This document shows, one piece after another, positions 43,535-56,389 of a stretch of DNA of 64,000 nucleotides (its first letter is position 1; each line of letters begins with the position of its first letter). The position numbers and the translations under genes are program-made. This DNA comes from Zeus faber. Its lineage: Eukaryota; Chordata; Actinopteri; Zeiformes; Zeidae. A model generated the notes under the pieces. It had not been told where the DNA came from and did no database searches. It saw only the letters and a program-made list of their open reading frames with translations. The DNA lies in NCBI GenBank assembly GCA_960531495.1, contig OY482861.1, positions 2,418,001-2,482,000 of the forward strand, in the 5' to 3' direction.

Positions 43535-44692
43535 ATATGTAGGAGATAATAGGCGGCCATTTTGACACGCCCATGCATGGCACCACTAGAATATCAAATG
43601 ACACACTGGGACTGACGAGTGTGCAAAGATTTGTGAATTTCCAAGTATCTTTTGGAACATGAAATTGTACGTGTTGCCACGCCCACACCGTGTGCCAAAA
43701 TATATATGTATTTTAATAAGTTTTAGCTGTGAAGGTGTCTTGTAGACACTCGTCAAGTTTGAAGTCGATCCGATAAATCGCCAAGGAGGGGTTTCGCGAA
43801 AGTACAAAGCATAAATATGACTAAAAAGTCAGGAAAATTCAAAATGGCCGACTTCCTGTTGGGTTTCCGTCATGGCGGAAATATATATTTTTTCCAAGTC
43901 TAGAGAGGTTACAAATGTGTACCGAATTTTGGGAGTTTACGTGGAAAAAGGTGAATAGGTCAGAAAATTATTATTTTATTTTCTAGGGTGGCGTGGCAAC
44001 ACGTAAAATTTCATGTTCCAAAGATACTAATTCACGAAAACTTTGCGCACTTGTTAGTCCCAGTGTGGCAATTGATATTGTATGAGTTGCCTGCATGGGC
44101 GTGGCAAAATGGCCCGACACACCCTGTTGAAAATTTCAAAACATCAAACCTATTCACTTTTTACCATGAAATTCACAAAATTCGGGACACTTTTGTAACT
44201 TCTTGGATTAAATGTGTAATTTTAGTCACTTTCCGTTCATTTTCTCGCTTTGTACTTTCGTAAACTCCTCCGAGGCCATTTATCTGGCTTCAAACTTGGC
44301 GAGTGTCTACAAGACACCTTCACGATTAAAAGATATAAAAAAAAATAATAATTGTCACACGATGTGGCCGTGGCAAAGCGTTGGATTTCGTGTTCCAAAA
44401 AAAGCTGTGTTTTTGTAATATTTTATCCACTTTTTATGCTTTGTACTTTCGTGAACTTCTCCTGGGGGATTTTTTGGATTGAGACTCATTGGGGATTAAA
44501 AGTTATTAAAACATTTTTTTTTCGTCACGATGCGGGTGTGGCAACGCGTTGAATTTTATGTTCAAAAAAACAGTTTACGTGACTTTTGGGGCCTTGAGAA
44601 ACTACAAAATTATTGCAAAACTTTGCACACTCTTCAGTCCCAGTGTGGCATTTAATATTCTATGGGTCCTATACATGGGCGTGTCAAAATGA
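43535..44692. repeat. Hairpin-cored repeats, left of provirus, unit B
   Basis: Same arrangement as in A. The 15-base inverted repeat is unchanged at 43735-43749 and 44303-44317. Confidence 0.75.
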
Positions 44693-44706
44693 TCAACTAG
44701 ATGCAG

Positions 44707-45400
44707 TTATCGTGGATGAGGATGTCGGGGTCCTGGTGCTGGGGAAAGGAGGCCCATACCTATAGCAACATAGGTGTCGCCACATTCCTTCTGTCTCAAT
44801 GCCATGTACGCTTGTATTTCTGGTTTTCCCAACGCAGTCATGATGCATTTTTCACTAGAGTACAAATGCATGGTATACAACAACATCCACATACAATTAA
44901 CAGAGCAGCAATGATAGCAACGTTGATTATGCATGATAAAATGAGGCCTTTTCATTTGGAAAACATAGAGTCCAACCAACCAGTGATGTGATCATCCATT
45001 CCTGCATTTTCTTTTAGTTCTACGCTCCGTGAGTGGAGTAGCAATTCCTCCTACTGGTTCCTGTGTTTATAAGCACATTACTCCATGCCCCACAATCAAT
45101 ATGGGTACCTTAAACCTCGTCCAGCCACCAGTCACTTGTTAGTCTAGGGTTGGTGGACCACGCATATTTCTCATTCCACTGGTACTGCTCCTACCCTGTG
45201 GAATCACACTTTATTATGGAACAGAAATCAACATTGAATGCCAGGATTTGTCCTTCATAGGCATAAATGACAAGAACTGTTTCTTTCATTCGGCCCCACT
45301 CTTTGACCTTTGTCATATACTGGTCATACGATAATTGGGGTCCCACTTGGTAAGAATATGTATACTGTGTAGGGTCCAGGACTTCTCCTAGGGTAAACAA
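44707..45400 (-). pseudogene. Possible env remnant, copy B
   Basis: Counterpart of 15110-15803. The amino-acid sequence of the short frames is unchanged, and no env motif is visible. Confidence 0.3.
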
Positions 45401-45431
45401 AAAAAATATTATTTTTTTTTTACATGGTTAA

Positions 45432-45851
45432 TTACAGAATGCTTACGTCTTTCAGCTGGATCCTTGTTTCTGTGAGAGTTCTTGCGGGTGGGGTGACAGG
45501 GGCGCAGTGGGAGAGGTGGTGACAGGGAGCACCAGTTTTATTTTTGAGCTTTACTGCATGTGAGGTGGCCAACACTACCTCCCAAGGTCCAGTCCACCTT
45601 GGCTCAGGCCACTTCTGTTTGTGGACCTTGATGTGGACCCAGTCTCCGGGGCTGACCACCAGGGTGTGGGGCAGTCTGGGGCAGTGTTCTTGACCTGTGA
45701 ATACAAAACTCGAGATACTGCGGTTAGTGCTTTGACATATTCAGGTAAACCTTCCTGGAAATCATCAAAAGCGGGTGATTTAGCTGGTAGGTTGTGAGGA
45801 CCTGGCATGGGGCGGCCTGTTAATATCTCGTGTGGGCTAAGATGTGTTTGA
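45432..45851 (-). pseudogene. Provirus integrase C-terminal domain, copy B
   Basis: Same GPWEV-containing domain and the same frameshifts as in A. One difference is CHHLSH for CQHLSH. Confidence 0.75.
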
Positions 45852-47230
45852 CTATGGGGAGAGGTCTCGCATGGACATTAATGCTAGGGGTAGGGCATCT
45901 ACCCACGTTAGTTTAGTCGTTTTTGTGATGTTCTGTAGAGACATACTGAGTTGCTGTTTTGTCTCTATCAGCACCTTGGCCATTTTTTCTTTCAACGTCT
46001 GGTTTGCACTTTCAACTAGGCCTTTTGACTGGGGGTGATAGACTGAACCAGATCTATGGGAGATACCTAATGCCTGTTCTACCTGGCTGAGTTTTTTATC
46101 GCTGGTAAAATGAGATCCATTGTCCGAGCAGATAACTGTGGGGTAACCCCACCGAGGAATGCGTTTTTTCCATAACCATTTAATCACAGATACTGCATCC
46201 TCTCTTTTGCAAGGGACTGCTTCTACCCATTTGGAGAATCGATCTACCATCACGAGTAGGTATCTGTACCCTTGTACTCTGTTGTCCCTGCCCATGCCGG
46301 TGTAATCTATGCATATTTCTCTGAAGGGGTAGGGGGGCACTGAGAATGTTCCCAAAGGTCTTTGGTAGACTGTCTTCTTATTTAGCTCGTGACAGACGAC
46401 GCATTCTGCAATATGGTTGGCCACCATTTCCTCCAGGTAGGGATGCCACCAGTCCTGTTTGAGCCTGTTGGTGGTTCTTTTGGGTCCTTCATGAGTCTGT
46501 CCATGTGCATCCTTGATGAGGTAGACCAGGAGTGCGGCTGGTGCTACTGGGCGCCCATCGTGGCTTCTCCATAGGCCGCTGGTGCATGTGGCTCCTTTCT
46601 TCTGCCACTGCGAGTGTTCGTTCCATTTCGCTTCTTTCTGCACTTCTTTCAGATGTTCCTCTGACAAATTGAGGGCGTTGTCTTCAGTAAATACAATCAT
46701 CATTGCTGCGCTTTCTTTTAGGTTCCCTCCTGCTTCTTTTGCTGCTGTGTCGGCTGCGTTTGAATTTCCTTTGGAGTGTCCTTTGCATTTGATGATCTGG
46801 ATTTTTCGGGGGAGATGTATAGCTTCCAGGAGGGCGAGTATGAGGTCTTTGTGTTTTACCGGGGCTCCTGCTGACGTTTGGAGTCCTCTTTTCATCCATA
46901 TGGCTACATCCACGTGAGCTGTATGCTGAGTCGGTGAATATGTTTGCATTTTTGTTTTTTGAGATTTTTAATGCTTTCACCGAGGCGTCGAGTTCTGCTT
47001 TTTGTGTTGATGCTGGTTGTTCTATCATCCCACTTCTTAGGGTGACGTGGTGTCCATTAATTTGTTGAATGGCTGCGTATGATGCTCTATTTCCCTCTTC
47101 TTCTTTGAAACAACAACCATCTATAAACAGGACAATTTCTGCATCGGGGTCAGATGTTCCATCCAAGTCTGTGCGGCCCTTTGCTTCCAGTTTCATGAGC
47201 TGTACGCAGTCATGGGTGCCATCTGCATAC
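45852..47230 (-). pseudogene. Provirus RNase H and integrase core, copy B
   Basis: Same domains as copy A, but 11 bases are missing at 46920/46921, just after the IFTDSAY block of RNase H. The frame therefore breaks into 47490-46684 and 46949-45852. The integrase HHCC and DDE residues remain, with Ser for Phe in [10 protein letters not shown]. Confidence 0.88.
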
Positions 47231-48715
47231 TGTAGTCCGCCGGCCAAGTTGATTCCATCAGCTGTGTACAAGACATTGTCTCTTTCCAGGGTGACATGCA
47301 AGCGCATCTTGTGTTTTGGTGTGGTAAAGGTGAAATCCGTTTGATCGAGGTAGGATTTGACTCCATGTGTGGTATGCACGATGGTGGGGTGGTAGAAAGT
47401 AATGTGGTCGGTTCTCGTAGGGCGTGTGCGATGGCAGCCGTGTGTCGTCCACATCCGGAGAGTCCATGTTCCACTGTGTCGAGTTTGCAACTGTGGTGAG
47501 CCAGGATCGCGCGCTCACCGTGTCTAGGCTGCCAGAGCACAGCTTGACAATTCCGTGCTTTTCAGTAACGTCCAAATGGAACGAGGAAGAGATGTCTGGG
47601 GTGCATAGGTGTTCGGCCTTCCCCATGAGTTGTTTCAATCTTATGAACGCTTCCTCCGCACTTGTGGTCCAGTTGAGTGGTGCCTTGACGTTCCGATGGC
47701 CAGCTTCCGCAATGGGTTCGCGTGGGGGAACAGTGTGGTCCACATAATCAGCTATGTGGTGTCTGCTATAGCCAGTGAGTCCCAGGAATGCTAGCATTTG
47801 CTGCACGGTGGTGGGTTTAGGGTACTGGAGCATTCTCTGTTGTCTTTCCGGGTTGATGTATCTCTTATCTCCCGTGATCCTTTTTCCCAGGAATACCACT
47901 TCTGTGCGGCAGACCTGTGCTTTTTCCTTCCTGATTTTGTAGCCACATTTTGCGATGCGCCGTAGCAGGGATTTGGTGGCCGTGAGGCAATTTTCTACTG
48001 TGGTGATGTCCATGAGGATGTCGTCGACATACTGGATGAGTAGGAGTTCCTTGAGATCTGCCTTCAGGCAGGCGTTGAATATGGTTGGCGTGCATGTGAA
48101 TCCTCGTAGCATTCTTGTGTAGGTCTAAGAGCATTTTTTAAATGTGAATGCAAACATATCTTGACTTTCTTTGGCCAAGGGGAGGCAAAAAAATGCGTTG
48201 GCCAGGTCGATGACGGTGAAAAATTGATGACTCGGGGAGCCTGCATGCAGGGCGACATGGGGGTTGGGCACTTTTTCAGTAATGGGTTGGACCACCTGGT
48301 TGATACGTCGCAGATCGTGGACCAGGCGCCATGAGTGTCCTCCAGCCTTGGGTACTGGTAGAATTTGTGTGTTCCACGGTGAATCCGCTGGTCGTAGAAC
48401 TCCTGCTTGTAAGAGGCCTTCAATGGTGGAGGCTATTCGAGCAGCTGCCTCGGGCTTGACCTTGTACTGACCTTGCCAAATGGGCACAGCGTGGGCTTTC
48501 ACTTTGATGTGTATATTGTGGTGTGGTGTGCAGCCAACGTGATAGGGGCCGGTGGTCCAGAGGGTTGGCGGTAGTTGGGCGAACATTTCTGCTGCCAGGG
48601 GGTGTTCTTCGATGCTTCCTTGATAAGTTCTTTCCAGGACATTTCTTTCATATATGCCTTGTTCGTAGCTGTTGTGTCCTATTCTCCAAACCGATTTGTC
48701 TGGCATGTGTTGCAA
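47210..48715 (-). pseudogene. Provirus reverse transcriptase, copy B
   Basis: Same RT with FFTVIDLANAFF and YVDD, the same TAG at 48127-48125 and the same later phase changes as copy A. Confidence 0.88.
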
Positions 48716-49551
48716 CAGGGGGTTCGTTGTGGGGACCCAGGTGGGTTGGCGAGGGCTCTTTTGACCATGGGGCCCAATTGTTTGGCTGCATGGTTGGCTT
48801 CTACGGCTAGGGTCACATGTGGAACTGCGGTGTCGTGAAGTAGATACCAGGATTGTTGGTCTGGTGTCAGGCGGACCGCTGCTGCAACTCCTTCGTGGCC
48901 CAGATAGAAGTCTGTTGTCTGGAGTCGTTCTTGTCGTCCCTCCTTTTTCGCTTCCCAGCCTTCGTCATAGATGTCATCACGGTGGCGTGTGAAACAGAGA
49001 GTGCAGTGTACGGGTCCAGCATCGACTTTTTCCAGAGTTGGTAGGTTTACAAAATGCCACCAGCCGGTGAGTGTGGGGTCGGGGGTGGTATCAGGAGTTC
49101 CACCTAAGACGAGTATACGTTCGAGGGGTATTAGCTCTTCTTTTGGCTCAGAGAAACTAACTTCCAGACCGTGGAGGTTACATATCACAGATGCCCCTGT
49201 TCTTCGGAGAAGGTCCCTTCCCATTAGGTTGGTGGGGCAGCTTGGTGAGTAGAGGTATTGGTGTCTGACTTTGTGAGGACCTATCTTGGTAGGGAGGGGT
49301 GCGGTGAAGGGTTGGACTTGTGTCGTCCCAGAGAATCCAACAGTCCGTAATTTCCGAGTGGATAGTTGTATGTAGTACGTAGTATGTTGGCGGCCAGGTT
49401 CTTCAAGCAAGACACGTGACAGTGACAGTGACAGTAATTCCTTGGATTGACAGTGATTCCTTGGATTGTACATGGCACTACTGGTTCGGCATTTATTTTT
49501 GTCTGTACCACCACTTCCATGTCCCCTGGGCGCCTCTATGCTCCATGCCAT
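48679..49551 (-). pseudogene. Provirus protease and linker, copy B
   Basis: Here protease and linker form one open frame of 290 codons, because B keeps the five bases that A lost (near 49309). The active-site position reads EPG (49401-49393) as in A, so the missing catalytic Asp is a shared, older change. The flap block TVGFSGTTQ and the GRDLL block are in one phase. Confidence 0.8.
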
Positions 49552-51974
49552 GGCGGGGTGTCCATGCGGGGTCCTCCCTTTCCTCTCGAGGAAGCTCCTC
49601 TTCCTCTCTGAGGGGGGCGGTAGGATCCTCTATATAATTGCTGGGGTTGTTGGTTCTGGGGGCATTCCCTTGCCCAGTGGTCACTTTGGCCACAGATGAA
49701 ACATCCTGTAGTTTTCTCGGGTCCTCCCCATCCTCTAGAGGATTGGAATTGTCCTCTCCCTCTCAGTTGCTGCCATTGGGGGGGGCCTTGGGGGTATGAG
49801 GGTGCGGGGGCCCCTGGATACTGCCGCTGGGGATATTCATAGGGAGTCCAGGCCTGCTGCCATTGGGGTAGGTGCTGGGCTGGTGGGTAGGCGGGGGTTA
49901 CAGTTAGGGGCTGTGGTCCTGTCCATTGTAGTGGCGCGGTTTGGGGCGGGGCCTGTGCTTCAGGGGTGGTGACTACTGCTTGCACAGTTGCTTTCTTCTT
50001 TTTGTCCGTATTGACTTCATCTTCCAGTTTTTTTACCTGCATTTTTAGTAGTCTGGTTTGTATGGAATCTTTCTCCAGGAATTCGTCTTCTTGCTTTTTG
50101 ATGTGTCTTTCCAGGTGATGGATGAGATGGCTCTCCCACTGTCTCTCGGTCATGTCTGACAGTCAAACTGTGTCTGCGAGCTACAGCCTGACATCTCCTG
50201 GGAGGCCATTTTGGCATTTGGCATCTGCATGTACATGGGGAGACCCACTAGGCAGGGGTCATGACATTCTACAGTGCTATCACTCCAGAGCTCCTTTGCT
50301 CATGTGAGATAGGCGTGTGGTTCTTCCCCATTTTTAAATCTCAGGCCTGCCAGGGCCACTGTGTTGCGTCTGGTCGGCCAGGTTTCTCCTATGGCTGTCC
50401 ATATGTCATTCCGCATGTGGTCGAATGGGTGCTCGTGTGCCATGGTGAGGGTTCTAACTTCTCTTTCCAGGGAGGTCAGGGTGATGTTTCCTGCTGTGGC
50501 GCGGAGAATGGCTCGCACATCTCTTAGGGCTAGTGTGTCAGCCGCTGTGTGGTTTTCGAAGATTCGGATCCATGCTGCAGCTCCTTTGTCCAACGCTGAT
50601 AGGTTGCCTTTGAGGGCCTGCATGTCGCGGTGGTACCAGGGAACAAATGTTTCTCTTTTGGCGGACTGCTTTTGTTCCTCCTCTCGTTGTCTAATTTTCG
50701 AGCGGGTAACTATCCCTATTGCTGACGATCTTCTGGCCTGGCTTTTGGATGATGCTATAAGGGTTCCTTTTCTTCTGTTGTCGTTTGTGTACTCTCCCCG
50801 GGAGCTGCCACTGTTTTTGAATGACCACTTTTTTGTCTTAGTCTCGTGGTCTGACATGGGTTCTTCTTCCCAGGAGCGGAGGGGGGTGGGGTGTCTTTGT
50901 TTTGTTTTCTTAAAGGTGTATTTGGGGACTACAGGGGTAGGTGAAGGTGTGGGCTGGCTTCGGGTCTTTTGTTTTTCTTTGGGTTGTTGTTTGGCTGTAG
51001 CGTCTGCAGGAGGTGCTATGAGATGAACATGGGTTGTGTTGGCATCCTCTGGTAGTGGGCCACATTGTCCAGTCAGTGTGACAGTTGCGTGGCTAACCCT
51101 TGTGGTACATTTCTTTTTCCTTTCTTGATGTCTTTTTGTGGTTTGTAGGACTGGCAAGTGCATTCGTCGTCCTCTGTATTAGAGGAGAGAAACTCTTTGT
51201 GTCTGTTTGATCGTTAGGGGGCGATGTCTGATCATTGTCCTTGTTCTCACTGTCAGATGGCTTTGGGGAGGGCTGTACTCGGAAATGGATTTGGATCGGG
51301 CCTTCCATTACTAATACGGGTGCTTGTATTTCTGGCGGGGGTGGGGTGGCTATTTTCTGGTTGCTCAGCACAGGGGGCGCTGTTGCTTCAGGTGTGTGCT
51401 CGGTCTTAGGGTTGTACGGAGAGGGGGGGTGCCGATGTGTTTCTTCATCGGCCAGCAGGGAGGGGTAGCGGGATGGGGTGGTGTGTGGTTGGAGTGGGGT
51501 GTGACCTTGGGGGATGGGTTCGGGGAGGGGTGGTAACTTGTCTTCTTGTGGGGGGTAGGGTTCCTTCTGGGCTTCTACCACTGCCTTGGTTGCGGCATTT
51601 CTGATTTTATTGCGACGTTCGACAATCATTTCCGCTCGAATCCATGCCGTCATTATGTGCTGAACCAGCGCCCATTGTGCACGCTGCTTGTTTAACTTGC
51701 GCTTTCAAGCCCCCATTAATCCAGGGTTGTTTTTTGCATCCACTCCTGCTTCAGCCAGCAGTCTTTTTTCTTCCTCTATCACCTTGGTGCGGTTTTCTGC
51801 TGTCGGGGTAGTGTCTTTCGACCACCACCCTGCTTTGATCCATTTTTGTTCATATTTATGGAATTTCCAAGTTTCTCAAGCATGGAACTTTGGCTCTGTT
51901 CTGTTCTTGAGCTCAGCTACAGCTTCAATACGAATCTCACTGGTGCCGGGTCTGGGGGATGGGGTCTTTTCCAT
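49536..51974 (-). pseudogene. Provirus gag, copy B
   Basis: Start ATG at 51974-51972. The two TGA codons are shared with A (51878-51876 and 51707-51705), as are the capsid phase changes and the single CCHC knuckle. B retains 34 bases near 51720-51753 that are deleted in A, so it has one frameshift fewer. Confidence 0.85.
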
Positions 51975-53049
51975 TATGTTTTTGAATGGCAGGAGAACAA
52001 AAGACATGGGAAGAAGTGGGAGGGGGAAACCTCAAATGTTCGGATCTCAATGTGTTTCTGGTGCAGCTACGCCACTAGTGGTCTTTTAGGTTATTACAGG
52101 TCAACTTTTTTTTTTTTATTTGTATTTTTTTTTTATATATTGCCCTTTTATCTAGGGCAATTTGAGGAGGTTGTTCATACACATACACACACAAAACCTC
52201 TATCACACATGCACAGACTCTATCAAACACACTCTCTTAAACACAAAGACTGTCTCAAACACACACACGCCCGCGGTCTCTCTCACATTCACACACACGC
52301 ATGGTACCTCTCTTTCCACACACACAAGGTACCTCGTTGCGCACACTCTCACTCACACAGCCGGCAATACAATTTTACGCTAAGTCACGTGAATTGGGCC
52401 TTTAACCCTTTAATATTTGGTTTCTCTAAGAACCGGGCCTTTAACCCCTAAATGCTTGGCTTCCTTTTTACTTTAAAAATGATTCCGGGCCTTTCACCCT
52501 TAAATGAAATTACCGACTATCGACTACCCTTCTGAAGGCTGAGTTTAACATTTCATCGCCAGACATCACTTAGTTTAGGCATTTCGGAGGTCTTTTCAAC
52601 AACCGGGCCTAAACGGGATTCGGAATTACTTCACGAGTTAAACATTGTTCATCACCAAAACGTCGCTCAGTTTAGGCATACTGGATGTATTCTCTACACA
52701 CGGGCCCAAACGTTACGTGGAATTACTACGCAAGTTAAACACACAGCCGCTTCGAAGGGGGGTTTCCTAACCCGTTCCCTTAACTTACCTTACTACCGTT
52801 CTCATCAAACAATCCAATTTCTCCTCTCCACAATATTTAACAATTATTATTCATGCATCATTCAACAATACATCCCCAAAACCACAAAGTTGTTCGTCCA
52901 GCCTTAAACAGTACAACACTACCACCTAAAATATTCCTATCTAATCTATGCAGACTTCATGAAATGGCTCTGCTCACCTTTTAGCGGGTACCCATGGAAG
53001 TATCGCAACCGTTCAGGCTTTCGGAACTCCTCTGCAGTCTTGTAATGGG
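51975..53049 (-). other. Provirus 5' leader, copy B
   Basis: Same long leader with CA-rich tract and GGGCCT-type repeats as in A; small length changes in the CA tract. Confidence 0.6.
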
Positions 53050-53067
53050 ATCACGTCGGGGTCACCA
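53050..53067 (-). promoter_or_regulatory. Primer-binding site, tRNA-Trp, copy B
   Basis: Identical 18-mer to copy A on the minus strand. Confidence 0.92.
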
Positions 53068-53070
53068 ATT

Positions 53071-53416
53071 TGTCGTGTTCAAAATTTCCAAATCCGGAAT
53101 GATGGGATGAAACTGGAACTTTGAGCTACGGAGAGTTTATAGGACGGTTTGAGAATCTACCAAAAAATAGAAAACGTTTTACGTCGACGTGGTTAGTCCT
53201 AAACTGCGTGTCTCATCTAGCATACATTTCACCCAGGAGTCTGCAGAAACTTTGTTTCCTCGTCACTTTGTTACAAACGACAGACCCCCCTTTGCGAGGC
53301 GGTCCCGCCTTTGTTATTTCCCATCTCCCGAGTATCTAGTTTCAGACTCCCCGCTGTGTGTGCGCCAGATTAACCGTTTCAGTGCCGGTTTCTAACTGGT
53401 TGCGTAGTTACACCCA
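53071..53416 (-). repeat. Provirus 5' LTR, copy B
   Basis: Differs from A by a few substitutions, with TATAAA at 53141-53136. The outer edge is uncertain, as in A. Confidence 0.6.
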
Positions 53417-53649
53417 GTGTCTTTAGACATGTTTTAATTTTGGCTCTGACTGATCAATAAAACTGTATTTCATAATTACCCACTATATGAATGATAGTAA
53501 TGTACATGAATAAATTTATGTAATGTATACTGTAGTATACACACATATAGTTTTGCTATCGAGGATTAGTTCAATCTGTAATGTTATAGTTATAGTAGTA
53601 AAGTTATATGTAGTACGTAATAGTTATAGTATATGTATATATATATATT

Positions 53650-54343
53650 TTTTTTTTTTTCTCACAAAACCCAACAGGAAGTCGGCCATTTTTAATTTTC
53701 CTGACTTTTTAGTCATATTTATGTTTTGTACTTTAGCGAAACTCCTCCTTGGCGATTTATCGGATCGGCTTCAAACTTGACGAGTGTCTACAAGACACCT
53801 TCACAGCTTAACATTATCAAAATATATATATTTTTTGGCACACGGTGTGGGCGTGGCAACACGTTAAATTTCATGTTCCAAAAGATACTTGGAAATTCAC
53901 GAAACTTTGTGCACTCGTCAGTCCCAGTGTGGCAATTGATATTCTATGGGTTCCGTGCTTGGGCATGGCAAAATGACCGGACACGCCCTGTTGAAAATTT
54001 CAAAACATCAAACCTATTCACTTTTTAACATGAAATTGGGTATATTAATGTAACATCACTAGACTCAAAAAAAATTATATTGCCGCCATGACCGACACCC
54101 AACCAACAGGAAGGTGGCCATATTGGATTTAATGTGCGCAAACTCCTAGGGGATTCATCAGATCGACTTCAAAGTTAGCGAGTGTCTACAAGACACTTTG
54201 GGGATTAAATGTATTAAAACATTGGGTTTTCGTCACACAATGTGGGCATGGCACTGTGTTGAATTGAAGTGTTAACCTGACTTTTGGGGCCTTAAGAAAC
54301 TCGAAAAATAACAAAACTTTACACACTCAAGATCAAACCTATT
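53650..54343 (+). repeat. Hairpin-cored repeats right of provirus, unit B
   Basis: As in A; inverted-repeat cores at 53784-53798 and 54182-54196 are unchanged. Confidence 0.75.
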
Positions 54344-54958
54344 CACTTTTTTAGTATCTCCTCCGAGATCTGCATAGAATTCCGGCAGGTTTTCCTCTTG
54401 TCTTTCTCCTCCGTCGGCGTATTGGTAAACACAGTGGCGGCAGGACAAAGAGATCTTAGTACGTACTCCGGTAAGTTGCGAAAAAGTCCGTATGAGGTGT
54501 CGAACAGACGTCCAGGAGTGCTTGTCGTTCATATTGTAATAGCGACAGTGCACTGCATGCAAAAATAAGAACAATACAAATAGTAATAAACACAAAACTA
54601 AGAGTTGAATGCAGAGCCGGTGTGTCCATACTACGGCGCACCCGGAAGTTAGTCCGGGTTAACTCATAAGTTAGCTAGCTTCCTCTGCTGAACCAATATT
54701 TTACTAAAATGACTTTTACAACTCTCTTTGCTCCAACTTCCATCCTTAACAAAGAATCCCAAATGCATCATTTGCTAACTTTCCCACTTTCATTGTCTTT
54801 CACATCAACTTCCATAATCATTTCAGCCTGTCAACTAACTTTACAGCTCTCTCGCCTTGTTATATTTTTTTCAAATAAATTTAAAGCCTTACAGTATCCT
54901 TTCCAGAAATCCTACCAGATATTTAGATTATAACGCTACTTTTAAACCAAGGACTCAT
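54344..54958 (-). pseudogene. Possible non-LTR ORF fragment and right end of unit B
   Basis: Counterpart of 24721-25336, with the same broken frame (54641 downwards). The last 300 bases hold nothing recognisable. Confidence 0.35.
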
Positions 54959-55521
54959 GTGGGAAACTAGTTTGACATGTTGTGTACAACACACATACTA
55001 TGCTTACTGTATCTCACATTTATACATTTGCTTGTTTTTAATCGCGATTTTCATCAGCCATGTAGCTAAACATACCCCGAGACACTGATAAAATGTCTCC
55101 GAACTCATCTCATCCATACGTGCTCCAGAGTGATCCATCGGCCAGGCGGTCACACGCCTCAAACATCATTTCAATCACCCAAGGATTCATTCATTCAACG
55201 CTTTTGCTAGGATGGGTCAAGAATAATCTATAATAATCATGTATTTAATAATGTCGATTTTATTATTGGATAACATAAAGCAAATAAACAGACAAAAACC
55301 ACGATTCTCTTGATCAATGCAAAATTGGCTACTTCATAAGTAAGGCATACATTTTTAATGTACAACACATCTCTGAGTACTTAAAAAAGCCCTCTATATA
55401 ATACATTTCTCTTTATTCTTCTTCATAATATTGTTCTTATACTGTAGCTAACCAATAATAAATGAAATACTTTTTACCATTAATGCAACTTCTGGTGCTC
55501 CTTCGTTTTGCTGATGGCCTT
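54959..55521. other. Sequence without partner in units A or B, left part
   Basis: AT-rich, no gene, no repeat recognised. It begins exactly where A/B homology stops and probably shows the original right flank of the duplicated block. Confidence 0.5.
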
Positions 55522-55775
55522 CTAGTCTGGATCATACGTTGTGAGGTTAAGCTTAATGCAGGCGTTGAGGCTTCCATCAGTTAAACTTAAGCGTAGGATG
55601 GTCTTAATGTTTCTCAGATGCGAGAAAGACTGCTCACATGCATTTGTAAAGCCAAACATGGTCAATACGGCATTACTCACACGCTGCATTGTGTGCTGTG
55701 TGACGGGACGCTCGTTCCAAGGTTTAAGAATCAGCTGGTCTTCAGTTTCAAGTTCAAGTTCAAGTTCAAGAGATT
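55522..55775 (-). pseudogene. hAT transposase C-terminal end
   Basis: On the minus strand a frame ends with TAG at 55524-55522. The last 55 or so codons read MQRVSNAVLTMFGFTNACEQ, SFSHLRNIKTILRLSLTDG and LNACIKL. The FG-T-x-x-CEQ-x-FS, K-x-x-x-R-x-x-LTD-x-x-L order matches the hAT-family dimerisation region as seen in GTF2IRD2/ZBED-type transposases. Upstream the frame passes a repeat of GAACTT giving LELELE, then meets a TAA. The BED and catalytic parts are absent, so this is an internally deleted remnant. Confidence 0.65.
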
Positions 55776-55944
55776 ATTTGTCACATACATATTGAAGTTT
55801 TTTCGACTTCTGTCCACTTTTGTTCAGCTGATTGGTCCGACTCGAGGCAGGGAGTTTTCTTAATGTTTGTCTGTCTTACAGAGGGGATCGGCGCATGGGC
55901 TCGTAAGCAGTCCAGCAGTGGAACGCCATTCCTCCTGCTCCCAA

Positions 55945-55982
55945 GAGGATCATTATTATCCACAATTATTATAATGATCCTC
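55945..55982. repeat. Perfect 12-bp inverted repeat
   Basis: GAGGATCATTAT and its complement ATAATGATCCTC separated by 14 bases. There is no T-run, and I infer no terminator function. Confidence 0.7.
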
Positions 55983-56359
55983 AGTGATACATATAATTGT
56001 GGCCTGCAAGTTGAAATGAACAGTAAAACTTTCGCCATGTCGGCGCACCACAGCCATCTCCTTCCCTAAGCCCTTACCTGTGGGCAGAGACTTCCACAAG
56101 TTGTGCCTGAGCAGAGACCCGGTAGGGGCAGGGCGCCGAGTAAATGGCGCCCCGGAGTCTTTATGTTGTCCGCAGCCGGTGCTTGACTACTTTGTCCGCC
56201 ACATTTATAGTTTGAATTTTATTTTCAAGTTGTAATTTCTCTTACCTGTTTTACTTTAAAATGACACAGAATAATAATTTATTACTTGTTAATTGTGATG
56301 AACAATTTTAGCTCAAAATTGTATGCGAGCCATATACCGTCATCAAAAGAGCCGTAATT

Positions 56360-56389
56360 GGCTCGCGAGCCATAGGTTCCCGACCCCTG
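56360..56389 (-). mobile_element. hAT terminal inverted repeat, 5' end
   Basis: On the minus strand the sequence starts CAGGGGTCGGGAACCTATGG and continues CTCGCGAGCC. CAGGGGTCGG-A-CC is the typical start of vertebrate hAT elements. Orientation and distance fit the transposase remnant at 55522-55775. The opposite end was not found. Confidence 0.65.

Larger units (their letters stand above)
32981..54958 (+). repeat. Duplicon unit B (about 22 kb)
   Basis: A direct copy of unit A with the same element order. B differs by a nested 310-base duplication at the left edge, LTR repeat-number changes, loss of about 35 bases near 38178, loss of about 250 bases near 41798, an 11-base deletion at 46920, and retention of 34 bases of gag and 5 bases of protease that A lacks. 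Homology to A ends near 54958. Confidence 0.95.
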
